DNA from: Oscheius dolichura
Lineage: Eukaryota; Nematoda; Chromadorea; Rhabditida; Rhabditidae
DNA length: 64,000 nucleotides
NCBI GenBank assembly: GCA_932521035.1
Contig: OW051492.1
Span: forward strand, 3,534,001 to 3,598,000
Reading direction: 5' to 3'
Under the pieces are notes generated by a model. It ran no database searches. It was not told the origin of the DNA and was given only the letters and a program-made list of their open reading frames with translations. The first letter of the stretch is position 1. Every line of letters starts with the position of its first letter. Position numbers and translations under genes: made by a program. Below, in pieces: positions 23,441-35,248 of this stretch.

Positions 23441-23448
23441 TGAGGTAG
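23441..23448 (-). promoter_or_regulatory. let-7 microRNA target site in lin-28 3' UTR
   Basis: On the minus strand this reads CTACCTCA, a full 8-base match to the let-7 seed. It lies about 175 bases after the lin-28 stop codon and before a minus-strand AATAAA signal at 23364-23369. let-7 repression of lin-28 through 3' UTR sites is well established in animals. An 8-mer can occur by chance, but its position in this particular gene makes it credible. Confidence 0.6.
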
Positions 23449-23622
23449 CATAAACATTCCTGAGAGTAGCTGAGAGATGACGCAAACAAAAATAATAACA
23501 AATTATACAAAGCCAATGGGGGCCCTAGTGCGATGCTTCGGCCTTTGCTTTCTCCGCTCCGGGAGCCTTCTCCACTGGGCTCGTCTTTCCCGGTCGACTG
23601 CCTGAAACACTTCGCTGTCGCC

Positions 23623-24319
23623 TCATCTCCGCGGAAACTGACGCTTGATCGGGTTGAGGGGACAGTTCTCGACAAGGTGTTCCGTCGACTGGCATTTGTA
23701 GCAAGACTTGGTCCCGGAGGGAATCTCCTTCCTGCACTTGGCCGCCGTGTGATGGCCAAACTGTCCGCACTTGTAGCAGCTGGGTGGGGACTAGAGGGAG
23801 GAGGAGGAGACTGACTCACCGGATCATCTTCTCCTTCTTCTTGCCGATCGGGCGAATCTCGCTGCCCTTGAGCTTCTCGTTCTCGTCCTCTGGTCCCACC
23901 TGAATTGTTTCTCCCTATAAATGGAGGTGTCGTCTACCTTGTGTGCCTCCCATCCTCCCTTGCCACTGGTGTTCGGTCTCATGTTGAAGGAGACCCGTTC
24001 GCCCTCGGCCAGACTGCGGAATCCTTCCATTCCCAGTTCTGTCTAAACTTTTTAATCAAAAATAAAAGAATAAAAAGAGAGGCACCTGATGGACGAAGAC
24101 GTCTAACTCCATACCGTCCGGATTCACGAATCCGTAGCCTTTCAGGACATTGAACCACTTGCACACACCTACGTAGCGCTTCTAAAACGAGGAGCGTGGA
24201 CTCAACTAGGAGGAGAGAGAGGTTACCGTGGTATCAACGTCTTTCTTCTTGTCCACGTCTCCTTGGGTTGGGGGCTGGCTCTTTTCGGGAGGAGCTGCTC
24301 CCGTTGACGTGGACGACAT
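23623..24319 (-). CDS. lin-28: LIN-28, cold-shock/CCHC RNA-binding protein
   Basis: Five exons run from ATG 24319 to TGA 23623-23625. After a short low-complexity start (MSSTSTGAAPPEKSQPPTQG) comes a cold-shock domain: KRYVGVCKWFNVLKGYGFV (RNP1 KGYGFV), DVFVHQ (RNP2), then LAEGERVSFNMRPNTSGKGG. Next is a basic linker with GKKKEKMIR. Two CCHC knuckles follow: CYKCGQFGHHTAAKC and CYKCQSTEHLVENC. The first has spacing C-x2-C-x5-H-x4-C, as I recall for C. elegans LIN-28 and unlike the x4 spacing of vertebrates. LIN-28 blocks let-7 maturation and controls developmental timing. The intron before the knuckles must use the second of two nearby acceptors (ACCCAG) to keep the frame. The pairing of one cold-shock domain with two knuckles is unique to LIN-28. 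Confidence 0.93.
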
Positions 24320-25785
24320 GGCTCTTGACGGCAGAGGGAGGGGCCTAGAGGCTGAGCGGAGGGCTGAAAGGAGGGCTAACTTGTAGGAAAGGGGGAGGGA
24401 AGAGAAAGGAGACAGGCTATGAAAGGAGGAGGAGGAGGAGGAAAAATCAACGGGAGAGGGAAGAGCTGTGGATTGCGGCAAAGGAAGTCGGCCGGCCATC
24501 CATTGAACTATAAGATTCTGGAGAGCACCTCCTCCTGCCAGGTATGGCGGTTTACTTGTTTGGAAAGAGGCCAGTAGGTGGTCGACTTCATGAATTTCCA
24601 TGGCGAGACACTTAAAAATGGCCTCGGCCGCCAGGAGGACAGCTATCCACCCTCCAGAAAGGCAGTCCCCTACGGTTAAAATCATTGTCGAGCATCTCAG
24701 ATTGTATGCTTCAATATCTAATAATTAGAAAAGGTTTTACTTTCACTGGGAGAGAATGCCCCGCGTAATCTTGATTCTTATAAGGAGACAGATTCCAATG
24801 GTCCCCGAAATTGAAGAAAGGTCCGCCTCTGGTGAGGAGGAGAGGACAGAGATTGTAAAAGGAGGGACGGGTGACGCGATAAGGGGCCAGCCAGGAGTGT
24901 GTGAGAGATGGCGATCACTGTGTCGGCTAGTTGAGGTCAACCCGAGACACACAAAAATCAATGGGCCCTCACCATCTGGCAATTTTACGGCGGCCAGAGG
25001 AGGCGATTTTTGGCAATTTGGGGAAGGAGTCTATTACTTTTTGATGAGATTATTGGGGGGCCGGGGGAGGGGAGAGGGAAGAGGGGACACACGGCCCGGG
25101 GACGGCTCTGTATTTTTGTGGGAGGACGACAGTTGCTTGAAATAGTTTAGGTACGGCAAACATTGGCATTGGGGCAGAGGTCGAGTTGGCCGCGGGTCGG
25201 GAGTTCGCCTCGGTCAACAGCGGCTTCTCTCAGCTGACCTCATTCTTTTTCTTTATTTTATACCTGCCCTTTTCCCTTTTTCTTTTGTTACTTCTTTTTC
25301 CTTTGAAAAGAACACAAAAATTGAGGGAAATTAGCGAAGGAGCGGGAGATAGGCGAGCATCTCGTCATCCTCCAGTCTTATCCTCTCTTTCTCCTTGGAT
25401 TATTTATTAAGCAGCAGTAATTCTCTTCTACTGTTAGTTTAAGATAATCCTATACATATACCTATATCTGTTATGATATCTAGTCTCACAGCCGGATTAC
25501 CGCGCCTCGCCCTGTCTCGCGCCTCTCTTCGCACCTCCTTACAGGCGGCCGCCCGGTTCAATTCCTGTCAAGTTGGGGATTGACCTGTCCTTTCCCATAA
25601 ACAAACCATCCGTTTGTAGGAATCGGTCGGTTTTGCTTTCCCCTTGCTCCCTGCAAGATTCCTTCTTTTCACCGGTTCAAAATGCGAGGCTGTCCCGTGT
25701 TCGGGCCGCTTTCACCCATCTTCGCGTTGCTCTGCCTTACCATCTGATCTCCTCCAGGCATTTCAGTCATCTCCTCATTTCCAGG
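24320..25785. other. Intergenic between divergent lin-28 and ZIP9
   Basis: This holds the upstream regions of both genes. It includes purine-rich low-complexity stretches around 24420-24450 and 25060-25095 and a pyrimidine-rich stretch at 25215-25310. Open frames here are low-complexity or opposite-strand shadows. The sequence CATTTCCAG just before 25786 is the probable trans-splice site of ZIP9. Confidence 0.4.
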
Positions 25786-26852
25786 ATGGACACCTCATTC
25801 TTGTGGTTGGCCGAGGCCTCGACGGCCATGTTTCTGGGCAGTATGATGGCCGGCCTGATCCCGTTGAAATTGGCCATCGCCGAGAAGAAGATGAGATGGT
25901 GTACGATATTCGGAGCCGGCCTACTCATCGGCACCGCCTTTACCGTCATCATTCCGGAAGGAATCGAGACCCTCTACAATGCCCGGCCGGTGGGAGCCGA
26001 GGAGACGAAAACAGCCAACAGCTCGGAGATCGGCCACCGGGAAAAGAGGCACATCCACGGCGGCGGCCACGGGTTTGTCCTCTTCCTATACCTATTTATT
26101 TGTCATTTTCAGCTGTGAAGAGGCCCGTACCCCTCACATCAACTCGAAGCTCGGCTTCTCGCTAATTCTGGGCTTCCTGTTCATGTTGCTGGTCGACCAG
26201 TTGAGCAGTCGGCCACGAGGAGAGAGAGCTGCCCGCGGGAGGATAGGTGTGTCGGCCACCATAGGACTCGTCGTCCATGCGGCAGTCGACGGGGTCGCCA
26301 TGGGCACGTCCTCCTTCTCCGACCAGGAGTCCCTCAAGTGGATCGTCTTCTTCGCCATCATGCTACACAAAATGCCGGCCGCCTTCGGACTGGTCACTTT
26401 TCTCCAGTCGTCGAGGATTTCCAAGAAGAGAACGTGTCGTCATTTGGTCGTCTTCTCGCTGGCCGCTCCGTTGGCTGCCCTCCTTACCTTTTGGATGATG
26501 AACTGGGTCACTTGGCTATCTTCCCAGGTCCGTTCCCTCCGCGTTGCTTTCATCTTTTCCGCTATAATTTTAGGTAGCCATCGGATGCCTGATGTTGTTC
26601 TCAGCCGGGACATTCATGTACGTGGCCACCATCCATGTGTTTCCCGAGTTGAATCGGTCCCGGGACGACGGAGGTGACGAAGAGGACCCCATGACGGAGT
26701 CGCTGATAGTGGTCGACCTACAACGGTCGACAATACGAACAGGAGGAGGAGGCCACTCCCACTCGGCCGGCCCGTCCCTCTCCTGCCAGGATGCCCTCTT
26801 CATGATCTTTGGGGCCGTCCTCCCCGGTCTATCCATGCTCATCATCCACTAG
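25786..26852 (+). CDS. SLC39A9: ZIP9-type zinc transporter (SLC39A9)
   Basis: Three exons (25786-26072, 26113-26527, 26574-26852) join in phase to 326 residues; human ZIP9 has 307. Membrane helices include FLGSMMAGLIPLKLAI, IFGAGLLIGTAFTVIIPEGI, FSLILGFLFMLLVDQL and IGLVVHAAVDGVAMGTSSF. The last of these carries the HxxxD metal site of helix 4, and helix 5 has FFAIMLHKMPAAFGLV. A histidine-rich loop (HREKRHIHGGGHG) follows helix 2. The C-terminal helices read MLFSAGTFMYVATIHVFPEL and FGAVLPGLSMLIIH. ZIP9 proteins import zinc to the cytosol from the Golgi or across the plasma membrane. ATG 25786 lies right after a CATTTCCAG acceptor. Confidence 0.93.
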
Positions 26853-28080
26853 TCCCTCCTCGCCTCCCCTGCTGTGCAGTGTCCCCGTGTCTTGTCCTGT
26901 ATATAACCCGGTGTATCTCCCCCCGTCTGGTCACATATTTACGGGCCTCTAACTGGTATTTTCCTCAAATTTATACGGATTTTAATAAAAAGATTATTAT
27001 TATTTCTGCTTTTTATATAAAAAACCAGAGGTTTGCTCCTCTACCTATATTTACTGTTATTACCCTCCCGTGTTTCATTTATTCCCTTTTTTTTCTTTCC
27101 GCCCGATTCTCCCAGGCTTGTTCAAACTTGAATCCCCCGTTCTATAGACATTTTACTTTGACACCGTCTACTAAATTCATATGATACTCCTCAAAAAGAA
27201 TAACATTTTGTTTTTGATTAGAGACAGCCTGGATTCCCTGTCTGCCCGTATTGATTGGATGCCTCCCAAAAATTTCAACAAAAGGACGGGCCTCTCCCCT
27301 CTCCACAGCAATCCATTTTTTTCGATTTCTTCTGCCCGAACTCTCCTCCGTTTTTCTTTTGCCAGAGATCCGTTTTCCTGTGAGAAAAGAAACGAATGTC
27401 TCCCTGGAAAGGGCACCGCGCCTGATGGTCCCGGCGCCTGCACCCGTACAGCCTCGGCAAGACATTCCTTTTAATTCAAAGCAGCTACCGAATTGCCACT
27501 CTTTTGTGCGGTGCCCTGTGCATTCTTCTCATTTCTCGGAGACAGAGGTCACGATTGTTTATATCGGTCTCTGCTCGTAGCCATTTGGCCATCCTTCACC
27601 ATTGTCTTGTCTTCCCCTCCTTTTACACAACCAGTTGACTCATCCACTCCCTCTTCTCTCACTTTCTAGCTGTCCTCTCCATTGACCAGAACAGTCTGCT
27701 CCCCTTTAGGAGGGGCCACTCTAAAACGGGGTGACCTGTCCCCCGGCAAATGGCGTACACAGCCATGCGCCCCTGCCCTCCTCTGGCCGTTTCGGTTATC
27801 GATCAGTTTGATCCTCCATTTACAGCTGGCCAAGACATGCCCATGTCTCCTCCCCTCGGCCCCTTCCTCCTTCCAAAGCGCTTTGTCCCCGGACAAGCGA
27901 ATCTTCGAGCGCAGCTTGTCGCCTCCTGTCGACTTTGGTCAAGACTCGGTCAAAACGATGTCGACGCAGCTTCCTTTCTGTCGAAGCTGTTGTCATTAGT
28001 CCGTTGTCATTCCCTCTTCTCCCTTCTCTTTCTTTTCCTCCTTCTCCTAATTAATTCCTCCCTTTTTTTCAGTTCAAACA
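26853..28080. other. Intergenic, GC/pyrimidine-rich
   Basis: This covers the ZIP9 3' UTR (AATAAA near 26983) and the promoter of the ubiquitin ligase. Many overlapping open frames are Ser/Pro/Arg-biased shadows. The only structured element I see is the ACCCGTA-type hairpin at 27433-27515. Confidence 0.4.
27433..27515 (+). ncRNA. Weak candidate hairpin of the ACCCGTA family
   Basis: The sequence CACCCGTACAGCCTCGGCAA at 27441-27460 matches the arms of the stronger hairpins at 12 kb and 62 kb, and a loop-like ATTCAAAGCAGC follows at 27474-27485. A 3' partner with perfect complementarity is missing. A bulged fold pairs GGCGCC (27433) with GGTGCC (27510), GCAC with GTGC, and GGCAA with TTGCC. It is intergenic. 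It could be a microRNA with an imperfect star strand or a half copy of a repeat. Confidence 0.3.
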
Positions 28081-31000
28081 ATGACCAAGGGGGGAAATTG
28101 CCCCAATGGATGCAGCTTCTGCAGCTGCAATATGGGTTCTGGAGTGCAGAATCTGTACAGTTTCGCCTCGGAGGATCGCGACATGCTCCATCAGCTGTTC
28201 ATGGTATGAGTTATCTCCACCTTCTCCCTTCTCATACCGTATTTTCTAGAAGACCAACTGGGATGAGATCCCGATGATTCAACACGTGGATGATCTCCGT
28301 GTCAAGAAGCCGCAGCCGGTCACCAAAGCTCCTCCTAAAGGTTCGTCTCTTCTCTTTGACTTATCCTCTCGGTGGCCCGTTGGGAGATTGGGTGGGAATT
28401 AAGACCATTGGGCAGATATATCTACCGTAATCTCCGAGTTTTGTAACTGCGAGTTCTCTTCCTCCCCTCTCCGTGCCATTGGTTCCAGACCCCGTCTACA
28501 GGCGAATTCGAAAAAAAGCGATGTATTATCTGTTTACGTCGTCTGTTCTTTGGACTGGAGCTGCTCCTGGAGGGGGAGAGCAGGAATCGCAGGGGATGTC
28601 CCCCCTATATTGATTTGGGTTGAGGAACGGCGCCGTGTGACAACGGTTGGTCTCTTGGCTCGTTTGACTTTTTGCACCAGATCTCCGTCTCCCTCCTGCT
28701 CCTGTTGTAAACTACTGATTGTATGCTATTCATCTCTCATCCTGTCGCTTCCCGGTTCCATTGACTCGGGGGAGAGACCGGCCGGCTCCCTCGAAAGGTT
28801 ACTATCAGCCGGTGCGCGGGACCCTTTATCGCGGGACAAATAGGTTGCCCCTCGTAAATGGCAAAAAACGTCAAACTGCCTTCTCTGAAAAGTAAAATGC
28901 CACCAGAGATTGAAAAAAGTGACTGGGGATAGATGGGGTGCTGTCGCCTCTCCGGAGAACACATGTCGAGGAAGTTTTCCTCAAAGGGCAGACGGGGATC
29001 TCGTCCTCCTCGTCCTTCTCCCCATCCTCTTTCTGGGATATTTGGGCACCGATTAAATGATTCTATTTTCAGTTGAGAAGGAGAAGTCAGCAGCCACAAA
29101 GCCACCAGCTAAAGGAATCTATGGAGCCGGAGCTCCTTCTGGACTAAGCAAAAAGTCTACGGTTCCTCCCCCGACCGGCAGCAGCTCGTTGAAAGACGCC
29201 ACGCCCTCGTCGCCCGCCGCATCTGCCGGGTAAATGACTTCTCTATTAGCATCTACCTCTGAATACTTGAGTAATATTATACGACCGTTTCGACTCTCCA
29301 CAGAGGAGGAGGAGTGAGTTTGAGCTCTATTTTAGTGGCATGTAGTGCTCTCTACTCTCTTTCTCTCTGTTTGTGTGTTATGCCTCCTCTTCCCCTTTCC
29401 TCCTAATGCCCCCCATTCCCCTGCCTTCATCCCTCATTTTGATATATCTCCAGTGGATTCTAAATTGACTGAGGCGCCGAGTGGGGAGACTGTTTCCTTT
29501 CCGCCTCATGGGACGGGGCAGAAGTAATCAATAGCTGATTCAAATCCTGTTGATGATGATAAGCTGTATCTCGGAGCGACATTTCTACTAAATATATAGA
29601 TGCTCTTCTCTGAGGAGGGGGAACGGCAGCCGGAGGAGGTAACGCTTCCAGTAGCTCGGGAGGCCAGCAGCCGGCCTCCGGGGGTGGCTACCAAGCTTGT
29701 AGAACTCAACCCAACTAATAATTGTAATGAAATATATCCTAGTCCTTTCCTGACCATTTAACTATCTTGATAATGTCTTCTATTTTCAGCCATCACTACA
29801 ATAATGTCGATAAGAAGAAGGCCAACGCTGCGCGGAGAGAAACGAAGGAAGCGGAGGCTCGGAAAGTGTGAGTTCCTGCTCTTTTCCATTTTAGGCCGCC
29901 TTCTATTATATTGATTGCCGGGGGGATAATCTTGTTTCTTTGATGTTGCGAATCCCCAGCTGTATGTTCGTCGTTTTTTGCAAAATTTGCAATCTTTGAT
30001 CAGGGGGGAGAGCAGCGGCGCGTAGAGGGAACACCGCCACTCTGCCCTTCACCTGCTAGGGGGCAGGATGGTAACAGAACCATACGGCCGTTTGTTTGAC
30101 TGTTTTTCTAGAGAGTAGGGAGAGGGGAGAGAAGGGAAAAGGGTAAAGATCAAACAAAGAGAGAGAGAAAAAAGAAGACGAAGGTATACGGTAGGGGAGG
30201 GCGGGGGAACGGGTGGCTCAGGAAACCCATTGGGCCGCGGGCAGGGAACATCTGTCAACCTCTCGCTCCCTTGGAGGGCGCTGGCTCATTAGAATTTCTC
30301 TGTATATGGTAAAGACTGGGGAAGAGTATAGGCGAGAGAGTTTCTGTGTTCTCATGTGCCGTCTCTCTTGTTCTCGATCGCAACATTTTTTGCCGTGCCG
30401 CTGGTCTCTCTCCCGCTTTCCTCTGCTGACGAGGCATTTGCGCCACAAAATCGACGACGTAGTTATTCGAAGAGAGCGCTTTTTTGTCGCAGGCGAGAAA
30501 TTAATGAGGGGATGAAATTGAAGACAACATGCGGCGCATACAGCGGAGGAGGGCATCTTGAGGGAGGAGGGGGAGGACAGGGGTAGGTGACCGTACCAGT
30601 GGGCATCCTCCGCTTTTCGACTATGAAATGGTGAGAGGATGGAGCAGGGATAGCCGTGTCCCTCTTATTAATTCAAATCAATTCTCTCCTTCCCCTGTCT
30701 CAATCCCCATTGCCCTCCCTGCCATCCTCCTCCTATACAATAAACTACAATGGCCCCCTGCCGCGGTGCTCACTTTACAACACTCGTCCTCTTTATAGAT
30801 TAGTTGTCTAACAAGGGGCCCTTGCTCTAAAATCGTGACAAATTCTATCCTCCATCGGCCCCAATGTAAACTATCGCCTAGCAATAGAAAGCGAAATCTC
30901 TCTCTGTCCTGCCCCCAGTCATCAGATCCAACATTAGTGTCGCTTTGCTCGAGATAAAAAAGAGCGCTTGCGCTTTCCTCCAGCGTCGACGATCTGTTGT

Positions 31001-34000
31001 TGTGGGCGTGTACTTGTCACTCGGATACTCATACGGCACCTGGAGCTGCGGCTGTTGCGATGCTCATCACCGATCCATTTACGGCTCTTCGAGAGATTTT
31101 TATTGTCATCCACACGGCATGGCTCATCTTCTCCCTCGTCAAGCAGATGCCCACCTTCAACTGGGACTATGTCACCCGGGTGGCTATCGTCTGTTGGCGC
31201 ATCTTCCAACTTCTCCGTTGGCTCTTCCATATTCTCACTTTTATTATCTGTCGTCTGTCTTCTCTCATTTCTCGAATAGCTTCTCTCTTTTCTTCGGAAG
31301 GATCGACGGAAGATCGAGCTCCCTTTCGTCCGGGCAGGTAGGTGGCAGCCATTTGTTTCTTATCCATTGTTGCGAAACATAATGTGTAGGGGGAACAGCT
31401 GATCTCCCTCGGATCTTTAATCAATTTGTAAGGAATAACCCGGAGAAGGACGGTTGGCAGCGTGTCTGCCGCGTCTGCCGCCCTATTTCGTAATGCCATG
31501 GCTCAGTATGAGCAAGGGGGACGCGCGCGTCTCCCTTTGTCCACCTAGCAGCCATGGGAACCTAGAATTTTATGGGTTTGGGTACTGGGTGAAACGGGGA
31601 GACCAGTATATAAAGTGTATATCTATTATTTTCAGAGCTCTAGCCGCTGCTACTCCAGCTCCCGAGGCCCCTCGCGAGGAAAAACTCCCGCCTCAGGTAC
31701 AATGTCGCCTCTGCGACAAGCCGATCCAGCCGAAGAAGGAGGAGTATTTCGAAGTAGGTCCCCTTCCCTGTCCTCCTTTAAACAAACTGTTTCAGTACTC
31801 TTGTGGACCCGACTACAACAAAGAAGTGTGCGTCTTCAACACGCACAAGATGTGCCTGACGGCTTGGTACAAGGCCAACCGTGGAGCCACGAACAAGTCG
31901 GAATGGAAAGTGGGTATTTCTCTCCCTTTATTTATTCATATCCTTTTGCTTAGAATACCCAGTGTATCACTGGAGATTGTGAAGAGAACATGCTCTGTGT
32001 TTACTTGATCGCGATTGATTTGGACAAGAAGACTGTAAGTTGCCGCCGCCTCGAGGATAATGGCCTGTCTTTTTCAGCATATGAAGTCGAACATCAACTG
32101 TAAAAACGAGGGCAAGAAGGCCAAGAACAAGAAGGAACAGAAGCAGGCGGAGAGGACTCAAGGCCCCGCGGAGCCGTCTCGCCGCCCTGCCCAGGAGACG
32201 GTCGTCCAGCCGGCCGCCAACAGACAGCAGGAAGAGGAGCGACAGCGGGAGCCGTCTGGATCGAAGGCTGCGCCTCCTCCTCCCCGTGCCCGATCTCCTC
32301 CAGTCTCGTCGACAGCCGTCACTGCTGTTCCTCCCAGTCCCGTGGCCGAGAGTCAGGATCCGGAAAATCCTCTTCGTCTCGCTGTTCAGGAGAGCTTGGT
32401 GCACTTGGCAAAGAAAAAGGATGAAGTTGTTGGCAAGTATGAAACAAAACCAACAAAGCTAGTGAGGACAAAGAAGCAAAAACAAAAGGTACGGATGGTC
32501 ATTTTGTCCTTCTTTAATTGGGATCATTTTCAGAAGACACTTCATGCGGACCTCCACTTTAACAAGCCGTCGAATGACGACTCTCCCACGGAGGAGACTC
32601 CACAGGAGATGACTGACAGGCAGATGGACTTCCCGTACCACGTCGACGGCCGCGTCACCTATCCGAAGCCCGGCACCCCCGAAGGAAAAGGATTCCAAGA
32701 TACGCTGTTGACGAGTCTCAAGCCAATTATCACGTTCGTTCCTGATTATTCTGTCTCTAGCCATTGGTATCCCTTTTAGTGATCTGCCAAGGAATTGCCC
32801 CGAATGCACCCTTGGCCAGTGTCGACCCGTCAGGGAGATCCTCGACGCCATTCTCATGGTGGAGAAGACAGTTGGCGGATGTGGTCTGCTCGAAGAGCCT
32901 CAGATCCTCTTCTTGAGAGAGCTATTTGAACAAGGACTCCCCAGGCAAGGCATGTCCCACCTGAAGGACTTCATCCTCTCGTTGGGATTCTTCTCCGTCT
33001 CCTGGAACCACATCACTCAGCAGTGGCAGTACATGGTGGTTAGTTGTCTCTCAGTCTCCCGTACTCAGCGTGACGTATTACAGAATACGGGTGGCCAACA
33101 TATCCAGCAATTGGCAAGAGTCAGAAGCCTGAAGCAGATGGCTCCTCGGGATCTCGTGGCCGAGATGAGGATGAAGAGCGCCACGGCCGCTAAGCCCAAG
33201 GTTACTCCCAAGGCTAAAACTATGGATGCAGAAGATTATCAGGAGAGAATTGAGGTACGGTCCCTTCACTCTTTTTGATGTCGTCTTCTCCTCCCCTTGG
33301 CATCTCCTTCCCGTGGCCACGGGGGCACACTCGCCGGTATCGGGCAAAATGAACGGTTCAGAAGGTGAAAAGGGACCTAGCCACCCTGAATGAGATACTG
33401 ACGAAGAGAACTCTTGAATATTTCCAAGAGTTTCTAGACAAATCAAAGGAGAAGGAGGTGGACGATGAAAATGTCGCCGCCACCCCGGTAGGGTAGACGG
33501 GGTGCTTGTGTCGTGTCGTGGCCTCGTCTCTCTCCCTTTTTCTCACCAATGACGGCCCCTCCTCCGCTATCTTTTTTTGTTCACTGGGTTCCGCTTGCCC
33601 CCATTTCTCTAAACTGGGGGAGATCTCCTCTCATTTCTGTTGTATTTCAATTGTAATCCTCTTCTTTTTTTTCAGGAAATGCGTTCATCTGTGACATTGC
33701 CAGTTCCCCTGAACCCTAAGCCATGTACTGAAACGCAGGGCAAGCGCAAATTGGTAGGTCTTTGTTTGGACCTCTTATAACCAGCTTCTGTTTCAGTTCG
33801 TCAAGAGGGTTGAGACATCTCCTTCGTCCAGTAGCAGTAGCTGTACTTCCACTTCGGAGGATAGCCAAGACGACTTGATGTCTGCCTGTCAGCGGGATCT
33901 GAAGCTGGTCTCGTCCAATATCGCCCACTGTGACATTCTTCTGAAGAACCTGACCGAGTGTACCCGCTATACGGGACTGTCTTCCGGCATGGCCACGTTG

Positions 34001-34757
34001 AAGAGTGAATACCAGGCTCTGGAGATGCTGCTCCGTCGAAATGTTGCCCGTCTTGAGGTTTGTTGTCTCTATTTATGGCCGATAAAAGAGACTATTCCAG
34101 GCCGGAGAGGTGGATATTGAGCCAGTCGGCCCGATTCCCGAAGTGGGCAAGCAGTCGGCTGCTCTCTTCAAGCAGATGGAAGGTGATGCTAAGCGCTTCT
34201 TTGACAAGAGGATTGAGCCCTACTGGCCGGCCATCCTCGAGCGTGTCCAGACGCTGGCCACCGAAGCCAATCAGCTCGTTCCCAGCCGGTGAGTCCTCCC
34301 CTATTTATAAATCCTTTTCTTTTCAGTGATACAATCAAATTTGAGCTGATTATGGAGTTGCAAAACCAAGAGAAGGACTCGTTCGACACCCAGCGGGCAG
34401 TTGAGAATATCTGCTTCAATTTGGGAGTTCCCTATTATCGGCCGATGGCCGTCGTCGAAGGGGTATGTCCTCTTCCCGCTGTCGCTTTTAATCCGACGGC
34501 TTCAGGCTGACGACGAGTGTGCGATCTGCCTGGAGAAGATGTACAAAAGTCAGGGTCTGACGGTGCACCCCGAGTGTGGCAACTACCACCACAACGAGGT
34601 TGGTCTCCTTCTCGAGTTTCCTCTAATCTCTTCTCCTCCGTTTCAGTGCCTCGAAAAGTGGCTTGCCGCAACCGAAGAAGGCGTGCAGAGCTGCTGTCCC
34701 CATTGCCGCGGCCGCTTCCTCCTGGACAACGAATTCCCTCACCTCTCGAAGAAGTGA
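28081..34757 (+). CDS. Large RING-type E3 ubiquitin ligase, TTC3/DZIP3-like
   Basis: About 18 exons join in phase, from ATG 28081 (MTKGGNCPNGCSFCSCNMG) to TGA 34755-34757. The N-terminal part is Ser/Pro/Lys-rich. A cysteine/histidine module follows at 31699-31890 (CRLCDKPIQPKKEEYFEYSC, then CVFNTHKMCLTAWYK). Then come a low-complexity Arg/Pro region, a helical domain (ILDAILMVEKTVGGCGLLEE, FLRELFEQGLPRQGMSHLK), coiled-coil-like segments, and a C-terminal RING (DDECAICLEKMYK, HPECGNYHHNECLEKW, SCCPHCRGRFLL). The zinc module plus C-terminal RING resembles TTC3/DZIP3 ligases, but that identity is inferred. The usual RING histidine after C-G is Asn, with His two residues later. One intron (29880-31635) is 1.75 kb, far above the local norm, and contains a separate ORF. 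Confidence 0.7.
31060..31341 (+). CDS. Small membrane protein nested in an intron (FNW family)
   Basis: An open frame from ATG 31060 (MLITDPFTALREIFIVIHTA, then WLIFSLVKQMPTFNWDYVTR) encodes 93 residues with three hydrophobic segments and ends DRAPFRPGR. It lies wholly inside the longest intron of the ubiquitin-ligase gene, on the same strand. The F-N-W motif after the first helix is shared with the small membrane proteins at 5261 and 7190. A hidden intron in the second half is possible because GT...AG ends exist near 31218 and 31278. No named family is recognised. Confidence 0.45.
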   Translation: MLITDPFTALREIFIVIHTAWLIFSLVKQMPTFNWDYVTRVAIVCWRIFQLLRWLFHILTFIICRLSSLISRIASLFSSEGSTEDRAPFRPGR

Positions 34758-34823
34758 GACGAGAAGAAGACAACCTCCGTGTTTTGTTCCACAATAACAA
34801 TTACGAAATAGCATACGAATAGC

Positions 34824-34828
<5 letters not shown>

Positions 34829-34882
<54 letters not shown>
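34829..34882. repeat. (AT)n microsatellite
   Basis: An uninterrupted AT dinucleotide run of about 54 bases lies just past the stop codon of the ubiquitin-ligase gene, in its probable 3' UTR. Confidence 0.95.
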
Positions 34883-34884
<2 letters not shown>

Positions 34885-35248
34885 ATCTATCTCCATATGT
34901 GCCCCGTCCTCCCCCGGTCCTCCTCTAGCCCCCGGTTGGCTTTCACTTTGTACGGTCTCTCCCGTCCAACGGGTCCGATCTCATCTCTCTCCCGCCCTCA
35001 TATCCACAGGGTCCCTTCTCAACTCCACGTGTGTTTCATTTTATACTGTACAATAAACTTTTGTGTTATTCTCTGTCTTCTCTTTTCTGCATGGTCTGCT
35101 GTCCAGTGATGTCTGTCTGTTTGCGGCTGTGTTGTTTTTATAGCGGGAACCAAGGGCGGAAGAACAGAGTCGGCCACGGAAAGGCCGGATAAGATCAAAG
35201 CTGGCTGAACGACGAGACTACTCGCCCCTTCGACTAGCGGAGGACGCC

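Noticed and set aside
23405-23465. Two TTCCTGAG elements (plus strand) near the let-7 site, considered as lin-4/miR-125 sites
   Set aside because: The site complementary to the lin-4 seed would need CTCAGGG on the mRNA; both read CTCAGGA, a mismatch inside the seed.
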